Shown here piece after piece: positions 6,353 through 12,884 of a stretch of DNA of 26,018 bases; positions within the stretch are counted from its first letter, which is position 1; each line of letters starts with the position of its first letter. Source of the DNA: DATJFQ01 sp035495555 (GTDB lineage Bacteria; Acidobacteriota; Vicinamibacteria; Vicinamibacterales; 2-12-FULL-66-21); the NCBI GenBank assembly GCA_035495555.1, contig DATJFQ010000093.1, positions 1 to 26,018 on the forward strand, given 5' to 3'. The translations under genes and the position numbers were made by a program. The notes beneath the pieces are model-generated. The model saw only the letters and a list, made by a program, of their open reading frames with translations. It was not told where the DNA came from and made no database searches.

Positions 6353-7822
6353 TCACTTGCCGCGAGCGCTCGCGGCGAGCCGTCGCACGCCTTCGTCCAG
6401 TTCATGTCGGTTCAGCGCCGCGAAGCCGAGACGCACGAATGGTTGAGGCCTGCCATCCAGACTAAAGGCGGCTCCGGTCACCATCATGGCGCCGCGATCC
6501 TGTGCACGTGCAGCCCAGTGCTCCACATCAATGCCTTTCGCGGCCTTCAGCCAGAGTGCGATGCCGCCGGCCGGGACATCGAACGAGACGCGCGCACCAA
6601 GTTGGTCGCGAAGCGCTGCCACCAATGTATCCCGGCGCGCGTGGTACTCGCGTCTGACACGGCGAATGTGTCGCTGAATTTCGCCTTCCTCGAGTAGTTC
6701 CGCGATCGCGTACTCGAGCACCTGGTCCCCTTGCATGTCGATCAACGATCGGTGGGCCGCAATGCGCTCAATGACTGGAACTGGCGCGACGACGTACCCC
6801 AACCGCAACGCAGGGGCCAGCACCTTGGAGAACGTCCCCACGTAGATCACCACGCCGAACCGGTCGGCGCTCGCGAGGGGTAACACCGGCCGGCCGTCAT
6901 AGTGAAATTCATGGTCGTAGTCATCCTCGATAATCGCAAATCGGTGTGCACGCGCGAGCTCCATGAGCCTCAGCCGTCGTCCCGCCGACATGGTCACCGT
7001 GGTCGGATATTGGTGATGCGGTGTGACGTACACAGCTCGCACACGCTGTTGAGTAATGACACGTTCCAAACCGTCTATATCGATTCCATCATTATCAACG
7101 GGCACGCCGATCACCTTCGCGCCAACCTGCCGGAACACCTCCCACGCAGATCGATACCCCAGTTCTTCGACCACGACGATGTCGTCGGGACGAAGAAATG
7201 TTTTTGACAACAGCGCCAGTGCCATCTGACTGCCGCGTGTAATACAAACGTTCTCCGGGCCAGCCGCCAGACCCCGTGTTGACGCCAGCATCGTCGACAC
7301 GGCCTGACGAAGACGGGGATGACCCTCGCTCGGTCCGTAGGCGAGGAGCGCACCAGACTTGTGGCCCATCGCACGTCGCAGTGCGCGGCCAATCACGATG
7401 CCCGGCGCGAGACGCACGTCCGGGCGGCTCGGCGCGAACAGTAAGCCGCCGTGCGGTATCTCGTACGGGCGTTCGGCTTTCGGTGCAGGGAGCAACTCGA
7501 AGCTGGTTCGTTCAGCCATGGCACCGGGCAGCTCCCAGGCTGTCATTCGCCTCGGCGGCGGATCTGGCAGATCGGTCGAGACGAAGGCGCCGCGTGCGGG
7601 CTGGTTGACGATCCAGCCTTCCGCGACGAGCTCGTCGAACGCGGCAACTACCGTCAGCCGCTGTACGCCGAGTGTGCGCGCCAACGTTCGGGTACCGGGC
7701 AACCGATCACCTGGTCGCAAGCGACTACGTCGGATGTCTTTCGTCACTGCACGTGCGATTTGCTGAAACAGCGGCACGCCACGTCGCCGCTCGAGCGCCA
7801 ACGTCACTTCCCAACGGGCCAT
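6353..7822 (-). CDS. MocR-type regulator: GntR wHTH fused to aminotransferase class I/II
   Basis: This 489-residue protein has an N-terminal GntR winged helix (about 12-82; PLFQQIARAVTKDI, LRPGDRLPGTRTLARTLGVQRLTV, LVAEGWI) and a PLP-dependent aminotransferase-like domain (about 125-485). The PLP-fold marks are TPHHQYPTT (267-275), EDDYDHEFHYDGRP (299-312) and GTFSKVLAPALRLGYV with the Schiff-base Lys333. MocR proteins sense PLP or amino-compound adducts and usually act on a divergent neighbouring gene (PdxR and GabR are models). Here the upstream side holds no recognisable gene for about 440 nt, so the target is unclear. The last codons contain a perfect 18-bp palindrome (6359-6376). The start at 7822 fits the family; no Shine-Dalgarno sequence is seen. 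Confidence 0.92.
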   Translation of the reverse strand: MARWEVTLALERRRGVPLFQQIARAVTKDIRRSRLRPGDRLPGTRTLARTLGVQRLTVVAAFDELVAEGWIVNQPARGAFVSTDLPDPPPRRMTAWELPGAMAERTSFELLPAPKAERPYEIPHGGLLFAPSRPDVRLAPGIVIGRALRRAMGHKSGALLAYGPSEGHPRLRQAVSTMLASTRGLAAGPENVCITRGSQMALALLSKTFLRPDDIVVVEELGYRSAWEVFRQVGAKVIGVPVDNDGIDIDGLERVITQQRVRAVYVTPHHQYPTTVTMSAGRRLRLMELARAHRFAIIEDDYDHEFHYDGRPVLPLASADRFGVVIYVGTFSKVLAPALRLGYVVAPVPVIERIAAHRSLIDMQGDQVLEYAIAELLEEGEIQRHIRRVRREYHARRDTLVAALRDQLGARVSFDVPAGGIALWLKAAKGIDVEHWAARAQDRGAMMVTGAAFSLDGRPQPFVRLGFAALNRHELDEGVRRLAASARGK

Positions 7823-8263
7823 GCCATGTTGTACTTCAATTTCGAGACTGGACTAGTCGAGATGCTCGTTCTGCACGCGTTGTCGACGCCACTGCCAGCC
7901 GCACCATCGAAATATCCCTCAACGAGCTGTCGCCTGGCGCAGCGTTGGTGGGGATAGCGATAGCGATTCAGAGGAACCGCTGTAGAGAGCGGGGCCTTAG
8001 TTGTGAGGATTCAGGACTCGGTCGGCGACGGAGGAAAAATCGGACGCTTTCCAGCGTGCTCCCTCAGCGCTCGTCCTATGCCCCTGCTAATTCCCTGGAG
8101 CGCGGAGTTACTGCCGCCGCTGTTGCACGAGACTCGGCGGCGCAGCCAGTTGCGGACATCGTCCAGTGCGGCCTGTCCACCACAAGTTATTGAGCGAACA
8201 CGACTTGCGATCTCGATCGAAATGCATTCTCGCAAGTGACTGACTTCACTGAACTTATTGGGC
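7823..8263. other. Gene-free stretch between the MocR gene and tRNA-Asn
   Basis: I find no supportable gene in these 441 bases. Short open frames exist on both strands (for example 8011-8235 minus), but none gives a recognisable protein or a ribosome binding site. The part next to the MocR start (7835-7870) is AT-richer and contains a direct repeat TCGAGA (7842 region and 7857 region) around a partial palindrome GACT-N5-AGTC; MocR regulators often bind repeated sites there, so this could be an operator, but that is a guess. The stretch may be a relic of genes lost downstream of the tRNA. Confidence 0.4.
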
Positions 8264-8338
8264 TGGCTCCTCGGGCTGGACTCGAACCAGCAACCCTCCG
8301 GTTAACAGCCGGATGCTCTGCCATTGAGCTACCGAGGA
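8264..8338 (-). tRNA. tRNA-Asn (GTT)
   Basis: The minus strand folds as a complete 75-nt cloverleaf: acceptor arm TCCTCGG pairing CCGAGGA without mismatch, D arm with AGCTC..GAGC, anticodon arm TCCGG-CTGTTAA-CCGGA with anticodon GTT, and T arm GCTGG-TTCGAGT-CCAGC. The discriminator G is followed by an encoded CCA. It closely resembles the standard bacterial tRNA-Asn. Its 3' end at 8264 faces the accessory block 1-8263, the usual geometry for an integration site, although no duplicate of the tRNA 3' end is found inside the window. Confidence 0.95.
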
Positions 8339-8374
8339 ACAAAGGTGGGACGCGCGCGGGTCGCGCGAAACATC

Positions 8375-8404
8375 AGTCTACCGTAGCGATTCGGCGATAC
8401 GCAA
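8375..8404 (-). promoter_or_regulatory. Putative promoter of tRNA-Asn
   Basis: On the minus strand TTGCGT (8404-8399) and TAGACT (8380-8375) are separated by 18 nt. They would start transcription near 8368, about 30 nt before the mature tRNA 5' end. The match to the sigma-70 consensus is moderate. Confidence 0.4.
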
Positions 8405-8470
8405 ACCCTGTCGATCCGCCATCCGTCTCTTCGACTATCACAATGAACGCACACGTTCGAGGAGGCGACG

Positions 8471-8830
8471 ATGAAGTATCTGATGTTGATCAAACACGCC
8501 GAAACGTTCGGTTTCGATGAGATTCCGGCATCGCTGATGGAGGCCATGGGACAGTTCGTTGAGCGCAACCTCAAATCCGGCGTGCTGGTGGACACCGCGG
8601 GGCTGAAGCGGTCGACCGAAGGCTTTCGCGTGCGACTGTCGAACGGTCAGCTCAGCGTCACCGACGGACCGTTCACCGAAACCAAGGAAGTCGTCGGCGG
8701 CTACGCCATCGTGCAGGCGAAATCGCGCGACGAGGCGCTCGAGGTCGCGCGCGAGTTCATGGACCTGCACCGCATCCACTGGCCTTCGTTCGAGGGCGAG
8801 TGCGAAGTGCGCCCGTTCGAGGGGTCTTGA
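8471..8830 (+). CDS. YciI family protein (YCII-related domain, DGPF type)
   Basis: This 119-residue protein starts MKYLMLIKHAE and carries the hallmark VTDGPFTETKEVVGGYAIVQAKSRDEALE, followed by a short C-terminal tail ending VRPFEG. This is the PhnB-like or DGPF-type YCII domain, a ferredoxin-like fold; relatives sit next to ECF sigma factors or small SRPBCC proteins, and the catalytic role is unsettled. A strong ribosome binding site (GAGGAGG, about seven bases before ATG) fixes the start. It precedes, on the same strand, an ArsR-SRPBCC pair that has its own promoter. Confidence 0.9.
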   Translation: MKYLMLIKHAETFGFDEIPASLMEAMGQFVERNLKSGVLVDTAGLKRSTEGFRVRLSNGQLSVTDGPFTETKEVVGGYAIVQAKSRDEALEVAREFMDLHRIHWPSFEGECEVRPFEGS

Positions 8831-8922
8831 TCCTCACAGCACACCGTTGCCCTCGCGGGTGGTGAACCGTGGCGCAGCCGCGGTGCCGCACGCACCCAGC
8901 AGACGACCCGCCCAGAGACACC

Positions 8923-8973
8923 TTGACACGACGGTAACCATGTGGTTACGATTCTTCGTAACCGTATGGTTAC
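8923..8973 (+). promoter_or_regulatory. Promoter with two palindromic operators for the ArsR-SRPBCC pair
   Basis: TTGACA at 8923-8928 and TACGAT at 8947-8952 (18-nt spacer) form a good sigma-70 promoter. Two 16-bp palindromes of the form GTAACC-N4-GGTTAC lie at 8934-8949 and 8958-8973, centre to centre 24 bp apart. The first covers the spacer and part of the -10 box; the second covers the likely transcription start and the ATG at 8966. This is a classic layout for autorepression by the dimeric ArsR-type regulator encoded directly downstream. Transcription starting near 8959 would leave a leader of only a few bases. Confidence 0.72.
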
Positions 8974-9292
8974 ATCTCAGGCCGCCCGGAACGCCGTCTT
9001 CCGCGCCATCGCCGACCCGACGCGGCGCGAGATCCTGAAGCATCTCCGCGGCAGGCGACGCACCGTCGGCGAGCTCGCATCGAAGTTCACCCAGAGCCGC
9101 CCCGCGATCTCCAAACACTTGCGTCTGCTGCGCTCGGCCGGACTCGTCGTCACGCACGAGCGCGGCGCGGCGCGCCTCTGCGAGCTGAACGCCGCCCCGC
9201 TGCGCGCCGTGGACGCGTGGCTGCGCGATTACGAGGCGTTCTGGACCGAATCCCTTCGGCACCTGAAACGACACGTGGAGGAGCACCGATGA
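8966..9292 (+). CDS. ArsR family winged-helix regulator
   Basis: This is a 108-residue regulator with AARNAVFRAIADPTRREILKHLRGRRRTVGELASKFTQSRPAISKHLRLLRSAGLVVTHERGAARLCEL, the typical ArsR/SmtB helix-turn-helix (recognition helix SRPAISKHLRLL). It has no Cys-rich metal site, so it belongs to the non-metal subgroup that is habitually paired with AHSA1/SRPBCC genes. The ATG at 8966 is preferred over 8942 because the latter lies inside the promoter and first operator. The stop overlaps the next gene's start (ATGA at 9289-9292), so the two are translationally coupled. Autoregulation through the upstream twin palindromes is likely. Confidence 0.9.
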   Translation: MVTSQAARNAVFRAIADPTRREILKHLRGRRRTVGELASKFTQSRPAISKHLRLLRSAGLVVTHERGAARLCELNAAPLRAVDAWLRDYEAFWTESLRHLKRHVEEHR

Positions 9293-9738
9293 CTTCTGCC
9301 GGCACACCGTCCGACACCATCGTTCAGGAGATTACGGTCCGCGCGCCTGCCGCGCGCGTCTTCGAGGCATTTACGAACCCCGACGAGCGCGTGCAGTGGT
9401 GGAGCGCTCCGGGTCGGTTCCGGACGACGAGCGTCGCGTCCGACCTCCGGCCAGGTGGCCGCTGGGTCATGCGCGGAACGCGGGCAGATGGCGAACCCTT
9501 TATGATTCAGGGCGAGTACCGCGTCGTCGAGCCGCCGTCGGTCGTCGAGTTCACGTGGCTGCCCGACTGGCAGCCGGACGCGACGGAATCGCTGATCCGG
9601 GTGGAGTTCACGGAAATCGACGGCGGCACCCGCGTGCGGCTCACACATTCCGGCCTGACGACCGAGCGCTCGCGCACCGGCCACCGTGGATGGCCGCAGA
9701 TTCTCGGTTACTTGAAGGATTACGCCGAACGCGGATAG
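9289..9738 (+). CDS. SRPBCC / AHSA1 domain protein
   Basis: This 149-residue START/Bet v 1-like protein has IVQEITVRAPAARVFEAFTNPDERVQWW, then DLRPGGRWVMRGTRADG, YRVVEPPSVVEFTWLPDW and, at the end, TRVRLTHSGLTTE with HRGWPQILGYLKDY. The family (activator of Hsp90 ATPase homologue 1-like) has a hydrophobic ligand pocket; ligands are mostly unknown. GGAGG lies about nine bases upstream of the ATG, which overlaps the ArsR stop. The pairing with ArsR suggests ligand-responsive co-expression. Length and ends are normal. Confidence 0.9.
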   Translation: MTSAGTPSDTIVQEITVRAPAARVFEAFTNPDERVQWWSAPGRFRTTSVASDLRPGGRWVMRGTRADGEPFMIQGEYRVVEPPSVVEFTWLPDWQPDATESLIRVEFTEIDGGTRVRLTHSGLTTERSRTGHRGWPQILGYLKDYAERG

Positions 9739-9749
9739 GAACGGTCAGC

Positions 9750-9772
9750 CGCGCCTCGCGCCTCGCGCGCGC
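9750..9772. repeat. Short CGCCTCG heptamer array
   Basis: Two exact CGCCTCG units (9752-9765) followed by CGCGCGC fill the gap between two convergent genes. It is the same heptamer as the arrays at 25802-25850 and 25999-26018. Confidence 0.5.
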
Positions 9773-10212
9773 TACTCCGCCCGGGCGTCCAGATCGATGT
9801 TGAGCGATCCACGCAGCGCATTCGACACGGGGCACCCCTGCTCCGCCGCGCGCGCGACTTCGCCGAATTGATCCTTCTCGATGCCCGTCAACCCGTGCGC
9901 CACGACCGTAAGCTTCGATGTGGTGATCTTGATCCCCGAGTCGCCTTTGTCTGCGGTCACCGTGGCGGTGACGTCCGTCTTCTCGGCCGAGCCCCCGCGG
10001 CGGCCGAGCGTCGCGTTCAGCGCCATCGCATAGCAGGCGGCGTGCGCGGCGGCGACGAGTTCCTCGGGGCTCGTCACCCCTTCGGCCTCGCCGATCCGGC
10101 GGGGAAAGCTCACCGGGAGCGAGAACGCGCCGCTGCCGGCATGCGCGGTTCCTCTTCCTTCCATGATCGACCCTGCCCAGTTCACCGTCACCTTGCGAGA
10201 AAACGTCGCCAT
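9772..10212 (-). CDS. OsmC family peroxiredoxin
   Basis: This is a 146-residue OsmC/Ohr-fold protein with both catalytic cysteines in place: Cys60 in ELVAAAHAACYAMAL and Cys127 in AAEQGCPVSNALRG. The N-terminal VTVNWAGSIMEGRGTAHAGSGAFSLPVSF matches the OsmC subgroup rather than Ohr. Such proteins reduce organic hydroperoxides with dithiol partners in the cytoplasm. GAAGGGA upstream of the ATG at 10212 is an acceptable ribosome binding site. It converges with the SRPBCC gene across a short heptamer array and is followed by no other gene on its strand. Confidence 0.93.
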   Translation of the reverse strand: MATFSRKVTVNWAGSIMEGRGTAHAGSGAFSLPVSFPRRIGEAEGVTSPEELVAAAHAACYAMALNATLGRRGGSAEKTDVTATVTADKGDSGIKITTSKLTVVAHGLTGIEKDQFGEVARAAEQGCPVSNALRGSLNIDLDARAE

Positions 10213-10264
10213 CGATGCGTCCCTTCAGAAATCCTGCATGAATGAAATTGTGAGCTGACTCGTC

Positions 10265-10885
10265 TCAGCGCGTGTGCTTTGCCGTAAATCCCAGTTGCGC
10301 GGCCGCACCGAGGAGGCCGAGCACGATCCATGCGACGACGACCCATCGGTCCCCTGGTGCAGGATTCATCGGATAAGCCAGCCAGAGGTTGTTGCGCGCC
10401 GCCGCTTCGGCGCCCCAATGCCCGCCGAATGCAAACCACCCGACAATCATCGTCCAGGCGCCGCCAAATGCGGTCGCGCCGATGATGACGTACCGCTGCA
10501 GCGCCAGCGCCGCCAGCGCGCCCGCCACCGCGAAGATGATGACGACGATCGCCCCGGGTTCGCGGCCGATGAGGCTCCAGAGGAGGCTGGCCGCGAGCGC
10601 GCCGACTCCTGCGCCGACGAGCGCCACACCGACGAAATACGCGGCAATGAGAATCAGCGCGCCGATCAGGCCGCCGGCGAGTGCGGCGCCAATCATCCAC
10701 AGCGTGTGTTCAGGGCCCACGGCTGCGCTGGCGAACAACGCGCCCAGGATGAAGCCGTAGATCCCGAGAACGAGGCGGAAGACGCGATACCCGGCGAAGC
10801 AGGCGATCGCGCCGCCCGCGAGCAGCACAATGGCCGCTGGCACCTGAAAGGACGCCGGAAGCATGAAGTAGGCGATTATAGTCAC
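10265..10885 (-). CDS. DUF4203-like multi-spanning membrane protein
   Basis: This 206-residue protein is mostly hydrophobic, with about six or seven predicted membrane helices, for example VPAAIVLLAGGAIACFAGYRVFRLVLGIYGFILGALF, LAGGLIGALILIAAYFVGVALVGAGVGALAASLLW and AIVVIIFAVAGALAALALQRYVIIGATAFGGAW. The glycine-rich repeating pattern and the FRLVLGIYGFILG block resemble DUF4203/TM7S3-type proteins of unknown function. It is divergent from the flippase-like gene, with only five bases between the two ATGs, so their promoters must overlap each other's coding sequence. It lies 52 nt upstream of osmC on the same strand. Confidence 0.7.
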   Translation of the reverse strand: MTIIAYFMLPASFQVPAAIVLLAGGAIACFAGYRVFRLVLGIYGFILGALFASAAVGPEHTLWMIGAALAGGLIGALILIAAYFVGVALVGAGVGALAASLLWSLIGREPGAIVVIIFAVAGALAALALQRYVIIGATAFGGAWTMIVGWFAFGGHWGAEAAARNNLWLAYPMNPAPGDRWVVVAWIVLGLLGAAAQLGFTAKHTR

Positions 10886-10890
10886 GCGGA

Positions 10891-11868
10891 ATGCGCAAGC
10901 TCAATGCGACGGGCGTGCTCACGGCGCTCGCCGGACTCGCGCTGCTGGCGTGGGTCATCTCACGAGTGGGCGCAGCGGAGATCGCGGCCGACCTGGCGCA
11001 GGTGGGATGGGGCCTCGTCGTGATCATCGCGATCGGCGGGGGACGGTTTCTGCTGCGCGCCCTCGCCTGGCAGTTCTGTGTTGACGCGCCGCACCGCCTC
11101 CGTCTGGGGGACGCCTTCACCGCGGCCGTGTGCGGAGACGCGCTCGGAAACCTGACGCCGCTCGGGCCGATTGTCGGCGAACCCGCAAAGGCGGCGTTCG
11201 TGCGGCGACGCGTCCCGCTCGGCGCCGCAGCAACCGCGCTGGCGATCGAGAACGTGTTCTACACGCTCTCGGCGGCCGCGATGATTGCCTCCGGCATGGT
11301 CGCGCTGGTCTTTTTCTTCCGCGTACCGCCCTCCGTGCGCAGCATCAGCGAAGCGGCGGTGATCGCGACGCTGGCGTTGTTCGCGGTCGCCCTCTGGTTC
11401 CTGTGGCGGCAGCCCGCCATCCTCTCGCGCGCGCTCGGCGCAACCCCCAAACTCGCGCGCCACGCGAATCGAATGCGGATCGCCGAGCAGCAGATCTATT
11501 CATTCGCCGCGCGCAGCGGATCGCGCATTCCGGCAATCGTCGCCGCCGAGGTTGGTTTCCATGCGCTCGGTGTCGCCGAGATATACCTGACGCTGAGGCT
11601 GCTCGGCTACGCATCCGTTCCGTTCCTGACGTCCTTCATCCTCGAAACCGCCAATCGCCTGATTCAGGTCGTGTTCAAGGTTGTGCCGTTGCGGCTCGGC
11701 GTGGACGAAGCGGCAACGGCGTGGTTCACCGACCTGCTGGGCCTGGGCCCGACGACGGGCGTCGCTCTGGCGATCGTCCGCAAGGTGCGTGTGCTCTTCT
11801 GGACGACAGCCGGCGGCTTGCTGCTCATTCGCGAGGGCCTGTTCACGCACCCCGACAAGCAGGTCTGA
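10891..11868 (+). CDS. Flippase-like membrane protein (lysylphosphatidylglycerol synthase TM-region family)
   Basis: This 325-residue integral membrane protein has eight or so hydrophobic segments and the LPG_synthase_TM/UPF0104 signatures: GGGRFLLRALAWQFCVD, TAAVCGDALGNLTPLGPIVGEPAKAAFVRRRVPL, and a C-terminal RLIQVVFKVVPLRLGVDEAATAWF (the E/D-A-A-x motif before the last helices). The family includes the flippase half of MprF and putative lipid or glycan flippases. It lacks the soluble aminoacyltransferase domain. The N-terminal domain of the fusion protein at 12881-15175 is a distant relative, so the two may act on the same lipid. The start at 10891 has no clear ribosome binding site. Confidence 0.8.
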   Translation: MRKLNATGVLTALAGLALLAWVISRVGAAEIAADLAQVGWGLVVIIAIGGGRFLLRALAWQFCVDAPHRLRLGDAFTAAVCGDALGNLTPLGPIVGEPAKAAFVRRRVPLGAAATALAIENVFYTLSAAAMIASGMVALVFFFRVPPSVRSISEAAVIATLALFAVALWFLWRQPAILSRALGATPKLARHANRMRIAEQQIYSFAARSGSRIPAIVAAEVGFHALGVAEIYLTLRLLGYASVPFLTSFILETANRLIQVVFKVVPLRLGVDEAATAWFTDLLGLGPTTGVALAIVRKVRVLFWTTAGGLLLIREGLFTHPDKQV

Positions 11869-12128
11869 GGCCGCCATAAAGGCACGTGATCCCGCCGCGG
11901 TTCCCGACTACAGATACGGCCGGGAGGCACGAACCGTGCAGCCCGCGATGAGCAATGAGCCGGTCCGTCGGCTAAGATCGCCTTATGGATCAGCCTCATT
12001 GAGGAGGGCGGAAACGAGAGCTCGACCTCAAGCGTCTAAATAGGCCGAAGTGAGGGGCGGCGTAAGTCCACGCTCCTGAAGGTCTTGGATCCGCCGGCCG
12101 GGGCGGCCGGTAGACTCGAGGGTAGATC
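11869..12128. other. Intergenic region upstream of the nucleotidyltransferase gene
   Basis: I see no gene here. It contains a small palindrome CCTCATTGAGG (11994-12004), and just before the GTG start a GC hairpin CCGGCC-N5-GGCCGG (12094-12110) followed by TAGACT (12111-12116), which could act as a -10 box although no good -35 is placed. A 31-codon open frame at about 11949 has no supporting signal. Confidence 0.35.
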
Positions 12129-12884
12129 GTGAGACTTGCGAGAGGCGTCCGGAGTGCGATCGTGCTTGCGGCTGGAAACGGCGATCGCTTTCACAACACG
12201 AGCCATGATTCGAAACTGCTCGAGCCGCTGCTCGGGCAGCCGCTCCTGGCGAGAACGCTCGCATGCGCGTACGCGGCCGGTGTGCGCAGCGCCACCGTTG
12301 TCCTTGGCTATCAGGCGGACCGCGTTCGCGCGCTCGCCGAAGCGGGCACTCCGCGCGAGCTGGCGTTGACCTTTGCTTATAACTCCGAGTGGCGCCTCGA
12401 GAACGGCGTGTCCGTGCTCGCGGCGGAACCGCACGTCGAGAGCGAGGCGTTCGCGGTGCTGATGGGCGACCACGTGTTCGAACCCGCGGTGCTCGATCGC
12501 CTGTTCACATCAGCGCGTGAACCCGATGAATCCGTCCTGGCGATTGACATGCGGCCGGCGCCGCCGGAAGTCGCCGCCGAAGCGACCAAGGTGACCCTTC
12601 GCGGCTCCCGGATCACCGGGATCGGCAAAGCGCTCCAGCCGTACGACGCGCTCGATACCGGCGTGTTCGTCTGCAGCCGGGTCCTGTTCGACGCGTTGCG
12701 CAACGCGCAGCGATCAGGAGACACGACGCTCAGCGGCGGCATTCGCCGGCTCGCCGCGCGAGGCCTCATGCGCGGCATGGATATCGGCGACGCGACCTGG
12801 TGCGACATCGACACGGTGACGGACCTCGAAGCCGCGGAACTGGCGCTCATCGGCACCGCCACGACTGCCAATCCCGTCGCATGA
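12129..12884 (+). CDS. NTP transferase domain protein (sugar/inositol-phosphate cytidylyltransferase-like)
   Basis: This 251-residue protein has the Rossmann-like nucleotidyltransferase fold: IVLAAGNGDRF (the LAAGxGxR nucleotide loop, 11-21), Lys29 in the SKLLEPLLGQPLLART segment, LMGDHVFEP with the metal Asp114, and a C-terminal WCDIDTVTDLEAAELAL like the WxDIDTPEDL end of MobA/IPCT-type enzymes. The closest role I can suggest is an L-myo-inositol-1-phosphate cytidylyltransferase or a CTP:phosphoalcohol cytidylyltransferase, because its stop overlaps (ATGA) a CDP-alcohol phosphatidyltransferase. The start is GTG at 12129 with GAGGG seven bases upstream. In archaea the same two activities are fused (IPCT/DIPPS). 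Confidence 0.8.
   Translation: MRLARGVRSAIVLAAGNGDRFHNTSHDSKLLEPLLGQPLLARTLACAYAAGVRSATVVLGYQADRVRALAEAGTPRELALTFAYNSEWRLENGVSVLAAEPHVESEAFAVLMGDHVFEPAVLDRLFTSAREPDESVLAIDMRPAPPEVAAEATKVTLRGSRITGIGKALQPYDALDTGVFVCSRVLFDALRNAQRSGDTTLSGGIRRLAARGLMRGMDIGDATWCDIDTVTDLEAAELALIGTATTANPVA

Noticed and set aside
6359..6376. Perfect palindrome as a bidirectional terminator
   Set aside because: It lies within the last codons of the MocR gene (Ala-Ser-Ala-Arg-Gly) and lacks a T-run on either side; it may be coincidence in GC-rich coding sequence.
8011..8235. 74-residue minus-strand ORF as a gene
   Set aside because: No ribosome binding site, no recognisable domain, and composition like other random frames of the region.
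8942..8965. ATG at 8942 as start of the ArsR gene
   Set aside because: It lies inside the first operator and overlaps the promoter spacer and -10 region, upstream of the predicted transcription start; the family alignment starts after 8966.
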